Assembly (NCBI GenBank): GCA_047601745.1
Contig: JASGIS010000001.1
Span: forward strand, 5,952,001-6,016,000
From: JAKPAM01 sp047601745
Lineage (GTDB): Bacteria; Pseudomonadota; Gammaproteobacteria; Burkholderiales; Burkholderiaceae_E
Direction: 5' to 3'
DNA length: 64,000 nt
Shown here: piece after piece, positions 8,457-18,017 of the stretch
Layout: every line of letters starts with the position of its first letter
Position numbering within the stretch: the first letter of the stretch is position 1
The notes under the pieces: model-generated
Told to the model about the DNA's origin: nothing
Database searches by the model: none
The model's input: the letters and a program-made list of their open reading frames with translations, nothing else
Made by a program: the position numbers and the translations under genes

Positions 8457-9881
8457 ATGTTGTTCTGGCTGGTGATCCTGTACTGGATCGTCTCGGTCGC
8501 GATCGGGCTGATCGCGGCGCTTTGGGTCAAGAATTCGTCCGATTTCGCGGTCGCCGGGCATTCGATGCCGATGTACGTGGTGACGGCGACCGTGTTCGCG
8601 ACCTGGTTCGGCTCGGAAACGGTGCTCGGCGTGCCGGCGACCTTCCTCGACGAAGGCCTGCGCGGCATCGTCGCCGATCCGTTCGGCTCGTCGATGTGCC
8701 TGATCCTGGTCGGCCTGCTGTTCGCCGCGCCGCTGTACAGCAAGAAGCTGCTGACGATCGGCGATTACTTCCGCGTGCGCTACAACCGCACGGTCGAAGT
8801 GGTCATCAGCCTGTGCATCGTCGTCTCGTACCTGGGCTGGGTCGGCGCGCAGATGAAGGCGCTGGGGCTGGTGTTCAACGTCGTGTCGCAGGGCGCGATC
8901 GCCGAACGGACCGGCATGCTGCTGGGGGCCGCCAGCATCCTCGTCTACACGCTGTTCGGCGGCATGGTGTCGGTGGCGATCACCGACCTGATCCAGATGA
9001 TCGTCATCGTCGCCGGCATGCTCTACATCGGCCACGAGATCAGCGGCCAGGTCGGCGGCGTGCAGGGCGTCATCGCCCACGCGGCCGACGCGGGCAAGCT
9101 GGATTTCTGGCCGGGCGCCAACCTCGTCGAGACGCTGGGGTTCTTCACCGCCTGGATCACGATGATGCTCGGCTCGATGCCGCAGCAGGACGTGTTCCAG
9201 CGCGTGATGTCGTCGCGGACGCGGCGCATCGCGGTCGCCAGCTCGGTGCTCGGCGGCGTGTTGTACCTGGGTTTCGCGTTCGTGCCGATCTTCCTCGCGT
9301 ACAGCGCGACGCTGATCGACCCGGCGCTGGTCGCCCGCTACCGCGAGACCGACACGCAGCAGATCCTGCCGCAGTTCATCATCGCGCACGCGCCGGTCGC
9401 CGCGCAGATCCTGTTCTTCGGCGCGCTGCTGTCGGCGATCAAGAGCTGCGCGAGCGCCACGCTGCTGGCACCGTCGGTCACGTTCGCCGAGAACATCCTG
9501 AAGCCGCTGCTGCCGCGCCGCGACGACCGGCAGTTCCTGCGCTTGATGCGGATCGTCGTCGTCGGCTTCACCGCGCTGGTGCTCGTCTATTCGATGAACA
9601 CCGACGCGTCGATCTTCAGGATGGTCGAGAGCGCGTACAAGGTCACGCTGGTCGGCGCCTTCGTGCCGCTGGCGGCCGGCGTCTACTGGAAACGCGCGAA
9701 CGCGGTCGGCGGCATGGCCTCGATGTTCTGCGGCCTGGCCGTCTGGATCGCGATGGAACTGGTCGCGCCCGAGGCCGCCGTTCCCCCGCAACTGGCAGGG
9801 CTGATCGCCAGCATCGCCGGCATGGTCATCGGCTCGTCGTGGCAGCGTCGCGCCGAGGCGGCGGAGGCCGCCGAAGCCTGA
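8457..9881 (+). CDS. sodium:solute symporter family protein (SSS family)
   Basis: A 474-aa inner-membrane transporter of the SSS family (PutP/PanF-like fold), with about a dozen hydrophobic helices from LFWLVILYWIVSVAIGLIAALW to the C-terminus. Family signs are NSSDFAVAGHSM near the N-terminus, ATWFGSETVLGVPA, then GDYFRVRYNR and SCASATLLAPSVTF. The start at 8457 is chosen because an AAAGGGG ribosome site lies 6-11 bases upstream and the protein begins directly with a membrane helix; the frame reads further back but that part is unlike protein. The substrate cannot be told from sequence; SSS members carry sugars, amino acids, carboxylates or vitamins. It stands alone between divergent pncB and fdxA. 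Confidence 0.88.
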   Translation: MLFWLVILYWIVSVAIGLIAALWVKNSSDFAVAGHSMPMYVVTATVFATWFGSETVLGVPATFLDEGLRGIVADPFGSSMCLILVGLLFAAPLYSKKLLTIGDYFRVRYNRTVEVVISLCIVVSYLGWVGAQMKALGLVFNVVSQGAIAERTGMLLGAASILVYTLFGGMVSVAITDLIQMIVIVAGMLYIGHEISGQVGGVQGVIAHAADAGKLDFWPGANLVETLGFFTAWITMMLGSMPQQDVFQRVMSSRTRRIAVASSVLGGVLYLGFAFVPIFLAYSATLIDPALVARYRETDTQQILPQFIIAHAPVAAQILFFGALLSAIKSCASATLLAPSVTFAENILKPLLPRRDDRQFLRLMRIVVVGFTALVLVYSMNTDASIFRMVESAYKVTLVGAFVPLAAGVYWKRANAVGGMASMFCGLAVWIAMELVAPEAAVPPQLAGLIASIAGMVIGSSWQRRAEAAEAAEA

Positions 9882-10014
9882 TCGCCTGCCAAGCGACGCG
9901 CGGGGGAGTAGAATCCCGGATTGCATCAGGGCGGCCAGCGGCCGCTGGCATCGGTACCGCCGCCGCCGAAAGCGATCGCCCTGCCCCTCTTTCTATCGTA
10001 GAAGGCCTGATTGC

Positions 10015-10341
10015 ATGACTCATGTCGTGATGGAGAATTGCATCCGTTGCAAGTACACGGACTGCGTCGACGTGTGCCCAGTGGATTGCTTCCGGGAAGG
10101 GCCGAACATGCTCGTCATCGACCCGGACGAGTGCATCGACTGCGCCGTCTGCATCCCCGAGTGCCCGGCCGAGGCGATCGTCGCCGAAGAGGACGTACCG
10201 GCCGATCAGCAGCACTTCATCCAGTTGAACGCCGAACTGGCCCCCGTCTGGCCCAGCATCACCCGCACCAAGCCCCCGCTCGACGACGCCGACGAGTGGA
10301 AGGACGTCAAGGACAAGCTCGCCCAGCTCGACCGCGGATAG
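10015..10341 (+). CDS. fdxA: seven-iron ferredoxin FdxA
   Basis: A 108-aa soluble electron carrier with one [3Fe-4S] and one [4Fe-4S] cluster. It begins MTHVVMENCIRCKYTDCVDV followed by CPVDCF, then DECIDCAVCIPECPAEAIV, giving the usual 7Fe ligand pattern, and ends with the family tail (TKPPLDDADEWKDVKDKL). An AGAAGG ribosome site lies 9-14 bases upstream. Partners are not encoded nearby; the protein is a standard housekeeping ferredoxin in betaproteobacteria. Confidence 0.95.
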   Translation: MTHVVMENCIRCKYTDCVDVCPVDCFREGPNMLVIDPDECIDCAVCIPECPAEAIVAEEDVPADQQHFIQLNAELAPVWPSITRTKPPLDDADEWKDVKDKLAQLDRG

Positions 10342-10655
10342 GCGCCGGGGCCGCATCGTCGCCGGCCGGCCGGGCTTCGCGCGGGCCGCATACCGGATCG
10401 CCGCGCCGTCGACGAGCGCGCGCCCTCCGCCATCGAACCGACCGGCCTTCACAAACTTTGACCGCTACCCGCTAGCCGGACCGGGCGAGATCCCCCGATG
10501 ATCCGAAAGTGTGCGAAAAGTGGCCCGGTTCCGTGCACGAATAGATCCAAGCAATTATCACACCAGGGTGCAGCGAGCAGCCCGACGATCCGTCGTGCCG
10601 CCGCCGCCAGAGGCGCGCCGACGATGTTTCGCGCAATGAAGCGGAATTTGTTCTT
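10342..10655. other. intergenic stretch without a recognisable gene
   Basis: Roughly 310 bp between fdxA and the phaZ promoter. Short frames exist on both strands but have no family motifs and no ribosome sites. Nothing else was recognised. Confidence 0.6.
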
Positions 10656-10684
10656 TTGTCGCCACGCCCCCCGAACGGGATAAT
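10656..10684 (+). promoter_or_regulatory. probable sigma-70 promoter of phaZ
   Basis: TTGTCG at 10656-10661, a 17-bp spacer and GATAAT at 10679-10684. Directly over and after the -10 box lie two tandem 10-bp copies of atcgcaccag (10683-10702). A TGAGGA ribosome site sits about 11 bases before the phaZ ATG. Confidence 0.55.
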
Positions 10685-10728
10685 CGCACCAGATCGCACC
10701 AGAATTTCAAGCCTGAGGATTCAAGCAG

Positions 10729-11994
10729 ATGCTCTATCAGCTTCGAGAAGGTCAACGTTCGCTCGTCCAGCCGCTGTCGGACTGGGCCGCGTCCATGTTC
10801 AAGCTGTACGGCAATCCGCATAGCGTGATGTCATACGTCCCGTTCTCGAGCAACATCGCCGCGGGCTTCGAACTGTTGCACCGTCTGGGCAAGGAATACG
10901 GCAAGCCGCCGTTCGACCTACCGCAGACCGTGGTCGACGGTCACGAAGTGCCGGTGACCGAGAAGGTGGTGATCGACAAGCCGTTCTGCAAGCTGATCCG
11001 CTTCGAGCGGCACCTGCCCGCCTCGATCGCGCAGCAACACGCCGACGACCCGGTCGTGCTGATCGTCGCGCCGCTGTCCGGCCATCACGCGACGCTGCTG
11101 CGCGACACGGTCCGCGCAATGCTGCCCGACAACCAGGTCTACATCACCGACTGGGTCGACGCGCGCAACGTGCCGGTGTCCGAGGGACCGTTCCACCTGC
11201 ACGACTACATCGCCTACGTCATCGAGTTCATCCGCCATCTCGGGCCGGACGTCCATCTGCTGTCGGTCTGCCAGCCGACGGTGCCGGTAATGGCCGCCGT
11301 ATCGATCATGGCGACGCTCGACGATCCGATGCAGCCGCTGTCGATGACGATGATGGGCGGGCCGATCGACACCCGCAAGAGTCCGACCGAAGTCAACAAT
11401 CTCGCGACCGATCACAGCTTCGAGTGGTTCGAGATGAACGTCATCCACGCGGTGCCGCGCAAGTATCCGGGCGCCGGCCGGCGCGTCTACCCGGGCTTCC
11501 TGCAGCACGCGGGCTTCGTCGCGATGAACCCGGACCGCCACGTCAATTCGCACTGGGACTTCTACAAGAACCTGATCCGCGGCGACCTGGACGACGCCGA
11601 CGCGCATCGCAAGTTCTACGACGAGTACAACGCCGTGCTCGACCTGCCGGCCGAGTACTACCTGGACACGATCCGAATCGTCTTCCAGGAGTTTCACCTG
11701 CCCCGCGGCATCTGGGACGTCCCGTTCGAAGGCAAGAAGATCCGCGTCAATCCCGCCGACATCCGGCGGACCGCGCTGTTCACGATCGAAGGCGAACTCG
11801 ACGACATCTCGGGGATCGGCCAGACGCGCGCCGCGCACGAATTGTGCAAGAACATCCCGGCCGCCCATCAACGCCATCTCGAGGCCCAGGGGGCCGGACA
11901 CTACGGCATCTTCAGCGGCCGGCGCTGGCGCGAGATCATCTATCCGCAGGTGCGCGAGTTCATCGCCCGGCACCGCGAGCGGATCGCGGCCTGA
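10729..11994 (+). CDS. phaZ: intracellular polyhydroxybutyrate depolymerase
   Basis: A 421-aa alpha/beta hydrolase that degrades storage PHB granules in the cytoplasm. It matches the Cupriavidus PhaZa type, which uses a catalytic cysteine: LLSVCQPTVPVMAAV places the nucleophile at Cys181 (Cys183 in the reference family), TIEGELDDISGIGQ carries the acid Asp, and AQGAGHYGIFSGRRW the His. N-terminal MLYQLREGQRSLVQPLSDWA is characteristic. A good ribosome site precedes the ATG, and a stem-loop terminator follows, so it is probably monocistronic. No phaC, phaA or phasin gene lies in the window. Confidence 0.94.
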   Translation: MLYQLREGQRSLVQPLSDWAASMFKLYGNPHSVMSYVPFSSNIAAGFELLHRLGKEYGKPPFDLPQTVVDGHEVPVTEKVVIDKPFCKLIRFERHLPASIAQQHADDPVVLIVAPLSGHHATLLRDTVRAMLPDNQVYITDWVDARNVPVSEGPFHLHDYIAYVIEFIRHLGPDVHLLSVCQPTVPVMAAVSIMATLDDPMQPLSMTMMGGPIDTRKSPTEVNNLATDHSFEWFEMNVIHAVPRKYPGAGRRVYPGFLQHAGFVAMNPDRHVNSHWDFYKNLIRGDLDDADAHRKFYDEYNAVLDLPAEYYLDTIRIVFQEFHLPRGIWDVPFEGKKIRVNPADIRRTALFTIEGELDDISGIGQTRAAHELCKNIPAAHQRHLEAQGAGHYGIFSGRRWREIIYPQVREFIARHRERIAA

Positions 11995-12030
11995 GGTCCG
12001 ACCTCGGGCCCCGGGCCGCGTTGAAACGAA

Positions 12031-12060
12031 TCGGGAGGCGCGAAGCCTCCCGACTCTTCC
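12031..12060 (+). terminator. stem-loop terminator after phaZ
   Basis: TCGGGAGGC / GCCTCCCGA form a 9-bp perfect stem with a 5-base GCGAA loop (12031-12053), 37 bp after the phaZ stop. The following tract is only moderately T-rich (ctcttccct), so intrinsic termination is likely but not ideal. Confidence 0.7.
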
Positions 12061-12257
12061 CTGGCTGGTCCTTCTGGCGGACGACGGTTTTGCCGGCGGC
12101 GTCGACCGTCGGTGATAGGCCGTTCGTCCGCCGCCGATTGTACGCGGACGGGCGGCGCTCTCCCGCGTGAAACCGGCGCCGATTCCGCTTTCCCGCCTGT
12201 CGCCGGCTGCCGCCCGCGGCATCTCTGCCAAGGCTGCCGACGCCGTGGTCGGCGATC

Positions 12258-12344
12258 CCGGTTCCCACGATCCTGATTCCTACGATCCTGATTCTCACGA
12301 TCCCGGTTCCATGACCTCGGTTCCGGTTCCACGACCCCGGTTCC
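12258..12344. repeat. degenerate tandem repeat upstream of rnfB
   Basis: Repeated cacgatcctgattc / cacgatcccggttcc units of about 14-15 bp, ending in short ggttcc repeats that abut the rnfB -10 box. The stretch 12061-12257 before it holds no recognisable gene. Confidence 0.75.
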
Positions 12345-12350
12345 TATAAT
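12321..12350 (+). promoter_or_regulatory. probable rnfB promoter at the edge of a tandem repeat
   Basis: A perfect TATAAT at 12345-12350, 36 bp before the rnfB ATG. The -35 region falls within the repeat; TTCCGG at 12321 with an 18-bp spacer is the best match and is weak. Repeat-length changes would alter what sits at -35. Confidence 0.5.
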
Positions 12351-12385
12351 GCGAGCTTGCCGCCCTCGTTGATCGGGGCCTGTTC

Positions 12386-13246
12386 ATGCAACGATCGAGC
12401 CCGATGACCCAGCCGCCCGCCCCGGCCCGACCGCTCGCCGATCGCATCGACGCGCTGCTGCCGCAGACGCAGTGCACGAAGTGCGGATACGACGGCTGCC
12501 GCCCGTACGCCGAGGCGATCGCCGACGGGAGCGCCGACATCAATCGCTGCCCGCCGGGCGGCGCCGCCAACATCGTTCGCCTGGCCGCGCTGACCGGACG
12601 CCCTGTCCGCCCGCTCGATCCGTCCCGCGGCGCCGAAGGCCCTCGCCGTCTCGCGTGGATCGACCCTCAGCGCTGCATCGGCTGCACGCGCTGCATCCCG
12701 GCCTGTCCGGTCGACGCGATCGTCGGCGCGCCCAAGTTCCTGCACGGCGTGCTCGACGCCGCCTGCACCGGCTGCGAGCTGTGCCTGCCGCCGTGCCCGG
12801 TCGATTGCATCGTGATGCGGCCGCTCGATGCGCCCGCCCCCTGGACCGACACGCTCGCGCGGCAGGCCCGGCAACGCTACGACCGGCATCGCCGCCGGAG
12901 CGGCCCGGTGCGCCGCACGGCGCCGGCGCTCGCCGCGGGCGATGACGACGATGCGAGGCGGATCGCGGCGCCAACCGCCCCGACCGCTTCGACCGCCCCG
13001 ACCGCTTCGACCGCCCCGACCGCTTCGACCGCTTCGACCGCTTCGACCGCTTCGACCGCCTCGACCGCCTCGACCGCTTCGACTACCTCGACCACCTCGA
13101 ACGCCCCCCCCATCCCGACCGCTGCGATCCGACCGACCATCGCGGCCCTCCCGCCGGCCTCGGCCGCCGACGAGCGCAAGCGCGCGATGATCGCGGCGGC
13201 GACCGAGCGCGCGCGCCGGAACCTGTCACGGCGCGGACCGACGTGA
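12386..13246 (+). CDS. rnfB: RnfB/RsxB-type ferredoxin, stand-alone betaproteobacterial form
   Basis: A 286-aa iron-sulfur protein. Residues about 15-60 hold the RnfB Fe-S domain with the signature QTQCTKCGYDGCRPYAEAI and a fourth Cys in INRCPPGGA. Two [4Fe-4S] ferredoxin motifs follow: CIGCTRCIPACPVDAIVG and CTGCELCLPPCPVDCI. There is no N-terminal membrane helix, and no rnfA/C/D/E/G genes are nearby, so it probably acts as a soluble electron donor rather than in a full Rnf pump. After the ferredoxin domain comes a Thr-Ala-Ser/Pro repeat linker of more than 40 residues, then a short basic tail (ERARRNLSRRGPT). The stop overlaps the nth GTG start by 4 bp. A second possible start is the Met at 12404. 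Confidence 0.88.
   Translation: MQRSSPMTQPPAPARPLADRIDALLPQTQCTKCGYDGCRPYAEAIADGSADINRCPPGGAANIVRLAALTGRPVRPLDPSRGAEGPRRLAWIDPQRCIGCTRCIPACPVDAIVGAPKFLHGVLDAACTGCELCLPPCPVDCIVMRPLDAPAPWTDTLARQARQRYDRHRRRSGPVRRTAPALAAGDDDDARRIAAPTAPTASTAPTASTAPTASTASTASTASTASTASTASTTSTTSNAPPIPTAAIRPTIAALPPASAADERKRAMIAAATERARRNLSRRGPT
12974..13100. repeat. in-frame 9-bp tandem repeat in rnfB
   Basis: About fourteen degenerate units of gaccgcttc or gaccgcccc. Each encodes Thr-Ala-Ser or Thr-Ala-Pro in the rnfB frame. Confidence 0.9.
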
Positions 13247-13881
13247 ACCCGAAGACGCGTTACGAAATGTTCGCGCGGCTGCGCGCGTTGAATCCGCAGC
13301 CGACGACCGAACTGCTGTACGACTCGCCGTTCGAGCTACTGATCGCGGTGATGCTGTCGGCGCAGGCGACCGACCGCAGCGTGAACGCCGCCACGCGCAA
13401 GCTGTTTCCGGTGGCCAGCACGCCGGCGGCGATCGCCGCGCTGGGCGTCGACGGCCTGATCCCGTACATCCGGACGATCGGCCTGTTCCGCTCGAAGGCC
13501 CGCAACGTCATCGCCACCTGCGAGCTGCTGCTGAGCGAGCACGGCGGCCAGGTGCCGCGCACGCGCGAAGCGCTCGAAGCGCTGCCCGGCGTCGGCCGCA
13601 AGACCGCCAACGTCGTGCTGAACACCGCGTTCGGCGAGCCGACGATGGCCGTCGACACGCACATCTTCCGCGTCGCCAACCGCACGGGCCTGGCTCCGGG
13701 CAAGACGCCGCTGGCCGTCGAGCTGAACCTGCTGAAGAAGGTCCCGGCCGAATTCCTGCGGGACGCGCACCACTGGCTGATCCTGCACGGCCGCTACATC
13801 TGTACGGCCCGCAATCCGCAATGCTGGCGCTGTCCGATCGTCGACCTGTGCGACTATCGCGACAAGACGTCGAAGGTCTGA
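13243..13881 (+). CDS. nth: endonuclease III (DNA glycosylase/AP lyase)
   Basis: A 212-aa base-excision repair enzyme that removes oxidised pyrimidines and nicks at abasic sites. The helix-hairpin-helix LPGVGRKTANVVLN carries the catalytic Lys, VDTHIFRVANR the catalytic Asp, and the C-terminus has the [4Fe-4S] loop CTARNPQCWRCPIVDLC (C-x6-C-x2-C-x5-C). Length is standard. The start is a GTG overlapping the rnfB TGA (GTGA), implying translational coupling. The rnfB-nth order is typical of Burkholderiales. Confidence 0.97.
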   Translation: MNPKTRYEMFARLRALNPQPTTELLYDSPFELLIAVMLSAQATDRSVNAATRKLFPVASTPAAIAALGVDGLIPYIRTIGLFRSKARNVIATCELLLSEHGGQVPRTREALEALPGVGRKTANVVLNTAFGEPTMAVDTHIFRVANRTGLAPGKTPLAVELNLLKKVPAEFLRDAHHWLILHGRYICTARNPQCWRCPIVDLCDYRDKTSKV

Positions 13882-13894
13882 ACGAGCCGCCACC

Positions 13895-14326
13895 ATGCTG
13901 TTCAATCCGTCCCCCGAGCAGGTCCGCCGCTTCTTCTGCGAGATCTGGGCCAAGCACGCGGCCAGCCAGCCGCTGACGCCGATCGAGGCGATGGCGCTGG
14001 ACTGGATCCTCGAGCATCCCGAATACCACGCGGACCTGGCCGCGCTCGACGACGCGCTGCACCGCTCGTATTCGGCCGACGACGGCCGCGAGAATCCGTT
14101 CCTGCACCTGTCGATGCACCTGGCGATCGCCGAGCAATTGTCGATCGACCAGCCGCCGGGTATCCGCGCGGCCTTCGAGCGGCTCGCGCAGCGCCTGGAC
14201 TCGCTGCACGAGGCCGCGCACCAGGTGATGGAGTGCCTCGGACAGACGCTGTGGGAGGCGCAGCGCGACCGCCGGATGCCCGACGGCGACGCGTATCTGG
14301 CCTGCATCCGGCGCCGCGCGAGCTGA
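13895..14326 (+). CDS. DUF1841 family protein
   Basis: A 143-aa soluble, helical protein of unknown function. Recognised as DUF1841 from MLFNPSPEQVRRFFCEIW, LTPIEAMALDWILEHPEYH and NPFLHLSMHLAIAEQLSIDQ. The family is commonly found just after nth in betaproteobacteria, as here (13 bp gap). No catalytic motif is evident, though the conserved HLSMHLA His pair could bind metal (inference). Confidence 0.85.
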   Translation: MLFNPSPEQVRRFFCEIWAKHAASQPLTPIEAMALDWILEHPEYHADLAALDDALHRSYSADDGRENPFLHLSMHLAIAEQLSIDQPPGIRAAFERLAQRLDSLHEAAHQVMECLGQTLWEAQRDRRMPDGDAYLACIRRRAS

Positions 14327-14414
14327 CTCCCGTTCAGCGCTCGCGCCCCTTTCTGCTATTCTCGCGCCCGAACACGGGGATTTCCCTGTATGTCATCACC
14401 CTGACACAAACACC

Positions 14415-15050
14415 ATGTTCGGACGCGTCATGCCCCGCGAGGGCCGCTTCTTCGATCTGTTCGACCAGCACGCGGAGCAGATCGCCGCGGGCAGTCGCGA
14501 ACTGGTCAACCTCGTCAGCCACTACGGCGACCCGCCGGCGCGCCAGCGCCACATCGATGCGATCGACGCGATCGAGAAGGCGGCCGACGGCTTCACGCAC
14601 GAGGCGGTCGCATTGCTGCATCGGACCTTCATCACGCCGTTCGATCGCGACCAGATCCACACGCTGATCATCCAGATGGATGACATCCTGGACCTGATCC
14701 AGGACGTCGCCGAATCGGCGATCCTGTACGACCTGCAGCGCGTGACGCCCGAGACCGAGCAGCTCGCCGAGATCAACCAGATGTGCTGCGAGCGTGTGCA
14801 GGCGTCGGTCAACCTGCTGTCGAGCATGGAGAACGCCGCTCAGATCCTGAAGATCGGCCAGGAGATCGACCAGCTCGAATCCGACGCCGACCGCGTGATG
14901 CGCTCGGCGATGTCGAAGCTGTTCCGCGACGAGACCGACGTGCGCCAGTTGATCAAACTCAAGGCGATCTACGAGCTGCTCGAAGCGGTCTCCGACAAGT
15001 GCAAGGACGTCGCGAACATCATCGAGGGTGTCGTTCTCGAGAACGCCTGA
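14415..15050 (+). CDS. DUF47/PhoU-like phosphate transport regulator
   Basis: A 211-aa all-helical protein of the DUF47 (PhoU-related) family, which accompanies PiT transporters and is thought to regulate phosphate uptake. Starts MFGRVMPREGRFFDLFDQHA, the usual betaproteobacterial N-terminus, and continues with HRTFITPFDRDQIHTLI and MDDILDLIQDVAES, each containing the E/D-rich metal-binding style of PhoU proteins. The pit gene begins 5 bp downstream, so the two are co-transcribed. No clear Shine-Dalgarno precedes the ATG. Confidence 0.92.
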   Translation: MFGRVMPREGRFFDLFDQHAEQIAAGSRELVNLVSHYGDPPARQRHIDAIDAIEKAADGFTHEAVALLHRTFITPFDRDQIHTLIIQMDDILDLIQDVAESAILYDLQRVTPETEQLAEINQMCCERVQASVNLLSSMENAAQILKIGQEIDQLESDADRVMRSAMSKLFRDETDVRQLIKLKAIYELLEAVSDKCKDVANIIEGVVLENA

Positions 15051-15055
15051 CCCTC

Positions 15056-16057
<1,002 letters not shown>

Positions 16058-16112
16058 ACACGCCCGCCGATTCGGCGGACCGTCAGCGGAGCTGCCGTAC
16101 AATCGTCTGCTT

Positions 16113-16140
16113 ATGTCGATGAACCGATGTCGATGAACCG
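16113..16140 (+). repeat. 14-bp tandem duplication covering the sulP start codon
   Basis: atgtcgatgaaccg occurs twice in direct tandem (16113-16126 and 16127-16140). Because 14 is not a multiple of three, the first ATG opens a different frame and stops after seven codons at 16136, overlapping the true start. TACAAT at 16098-16103 is a plausible -10 box, putting the transcript start almost at the first ATG. Confidence 0.85.
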
Positions 16141-18013
16141 CGGCTCGCTGGCAGTCTGGTTCGACTGGCTCCCCCAGGTCACGCGGACCTCGCTGCGCGC
16201 CGACCTGATGGCCGGCCTGCTCGGTGCGGTACTGGTGCTGCCGCAGGGCGTCGCGTTCGCGACGCTGGCCGGCCTGCCGCCCGAATACGGCATCTATACG
16301 GCGGTCGTGCCCTGCGTGATCGCCGGGCTGGCCGGCTCGAGCTGGCACGTGATGTCCGGGCCGAGCAACGCCAACTCGCTGGCGATGTTCGCGATGCTCA
16401 GTCCGCTGGCGCTGCCCGGCGGGCTGCAGTACATCGAACTGGCGCTGGCCGTCACCGTGGTCGTCGGCGTGCTGCAGTTCGCGGTCGGCGTGCTGCGGCT
16501 GGGCTTGCTGACGCACTTCATCTCGTCGTCGGTGCTGCTGGGCTTCACCTGCGGATCGGCGCTGCTGATCGGCCTGTACGCACTGCGCGACCTGTTCGGA
16601 CTGCAGATTCGGCAGAGCGGCTCGGCGCTCGGGCTGCTCGCGCACATCGCCATGCATCCGACCGAAATCCAGTGGCCGGCGCTCGCGGTCGGCCTGGTCA
16701 CGCTCGGCGTCTCGCTGGCGGCCAAGCGGCTGTCGCCCCGTTCACCGCACATGCTGGTCGGCCTGCTGGCCGGTTACGGACTGGCCTGGTACCTGAACCA
16801 TCAGGTGCTGGCCGAAGGCGCCCGGGTCGCGCTGGTCGGCCGCATTCCGTCGGCGCTGCCGAAGTTCGATCCGCCGCCGATCCGCTGGTCGTCGCTGCCG
16901 GACCTGTTCGGCATCGCCGCCGCGCTGACGATCGTCGCGCTGGCGCAGTCGATCTCGATCGCACAGGCCGTCGCCGCGCGTTCGGGCCAGACGATCGACG
17001 CCAATCGCGAGTTCATCGGCCAGGGGCTGTCGAACATCGTCGGCGGCTTCCTGTCGTGCTACGTATCGTGCGGCTCGATGAACCGCTCGATGCTGAACTT
17101 CGAGGCCGGCGCGCGCACGCCGCTGGCATCGGTGTTCTCGTCGATCCTGCTGCTGGTGCTGGTGTGGATCAGCGCGCCGCTGCTCGGCCAGATCCCGCTC
17201 GCGTCGATCGCCGCGGTGCTGGTGCTGGTCGCCTGGGGACTGCTCGACCTGGCGCGCCTGCGCCGGTTGGCGAAGATCAGCCGGCTGGACTTCGGCATCG
17301 CGCTCGGGACGCTGGCCGCGACGCTGCTGCTGCGGCTGGAGATCGCGATCCTGCTCGGCACGATGGTGAGCCTGATCGTCTACCTGTACCAGACCGCGCG
17401 CCCGGCGCTGCGTCCGCTGGTGCCGGACCCGGACGACCCGATGCGCCGCTTCACACCGCTGGACGAGTTCGACGGCCCGCGTCCCGAGTGTCCGCAATTG
17501 CAGTTGCTGCGCGTCGAGGGCGCGATCTATTTCGGCGCGGTCAACTACGTGGCCGAGCAGTTGCGCCGCTATCGGACCGACAGCGAGCAGATCTATCTGC
17601 TGGCGATGACCAAGAGCATGAACTTCATCGACGTCGCCGCCGCCGAGATGTGGGAGAAGGAACTGGCGGCGCGTCGCGCGGTCGGCGGCGACATCTTCTT
17701 CCACCGTCCGCGCCGCCAGGTGCTCGAGACCTGGGATCGGACCGGATTCCGGCGCGACAAGCTGCCGAACCACATCTTCCAGACCAAGCATCAGGCGCTG
17801 GCGACGATCATCCCGCAGCTCGATCCGGGCATCTGCACCGGATGCCAGGCAAGGATCTTCTCCGAATGCGCGCGGCAACCGGGCGGCGCGGCGGCCGCCG
17901 ACACCAACTCGGCGCCAACCGGCTCTGCGCCGACCGGCTCCGTACCGACGGGCTCCGCACCGACCGACTCCGTACCGACCGGCTCCGCACCGACCGGATC
18001 GGCGTCGGCCTAA
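16127..18013 (+). CDS. SulP-family anion transporter (SLC26-like) with STAS domain
   Basis: A 628-aa membrane permease for sulfate or a similar anion. The transport domain begins LRADLMAGLLGAVLVLPQGVAFATLAGLPPEYGIYT (SulP signature, residues about 22-57) and holds the conserved SGPSNANSLA segment. A STAS-type domain follows the last helix (from about residue 460: LQLLRVEGAIYFGAVNYVAEQ). After STAS comes a short cysteine-containing tail (ICTGCQARIFSECARQ), then a Ser/Ala/Pro-Thr-Gly repeat to the end. The start was placed at the second copy of the duplicated start region, the only one in frame. It stands alone, with hisC converging from the other side 5 bp away. Confidence 0.9.
   Translation: MSMNRGSLAVWFDWLPQVTRTSLRADLMAGLLGAVLVLPQGVAFATLAGLPPEYGIYTAVVPCVIAGLAGSSWHVMSGPSNANSLAMFAMLSPLALPGGLQYIELALAVTVVVGVLQFAVGVLRLGLLTHFISSSVLLGFTCGSALLIGLYALRDLFGLQIRQSGSALGLLAHIAMHPTEIQWPALAVGLVTLGVSLAAKRLSPRSPHMLVGLLAGYGLAWYLNHQVLAEGARVALVGRIPSALPKFDPPPIRWSSLPDLFGIAAALTIVALAQSISIAQAVAARSGQTIDANREFIGQGLSNIVGGFLSCYVSCGSMNRSMLNFEAGARTPLASVFSSILLLVLVWISAPLLGQIPLASIAAVLVLVAWGLLDLARLRRLAKISRLDFGIALGTLAATLLLRLEIAILLGTMVSLIVYLYQTARPALRPLVPDPDDPMRRFTPLDEFDGPRPECPQLQLLRVEGAIYFGAVNYVAEQLRRYRTDSEQIYLLAMTKSMNFIDVAAAEMWEKELAARRAVGGDIFFHRPRRQVLETWDRTGFRRDKLPNHIFQTKHQALATIIPQLDPGICTGCQARIFSECARQPGGAAAADTNSAPTGSAPTGSVPTGSAPTDSVPTGSAPTGSASA
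17911..18008. repeat. in-frame 15-bp tandem repeat at the sulP 3' end
   Basis: Six to seven units resembling ggctccgcaccgacc. Each encodes Gly-Ser-Ala/Val-Pro-Thr, making a disordered tail directly before the stop. Confidence 0.9.
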
Positions 18014-18017
18014 GCGA

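Noticed and set aside
7101..9926. A minus-strand frame that would join the dehydrogenase to more than 900 upstream residues
   Set aside because: The extra part runs through pncB and antisense to the symporter with no protein similarity; the real start is the ATG at 7100.
12974..13100. Regular repeats here and at 2231, 17911, 50395 considered as CRISPR arrays
   Set aside because: Units are 9-15 bp in direct tandem without spacers and are in frame with genes; there are no cas genes.
14390..14407. Pho-box-like direct repeat (ATGTCAT-4 bp-CTGACAC) before the DUF47-pit operon
   Set aside because: 12 of 14 positions match, but it ends only 7 bp before the start codon, leaving no room for a -10 box and leader; probably chance.
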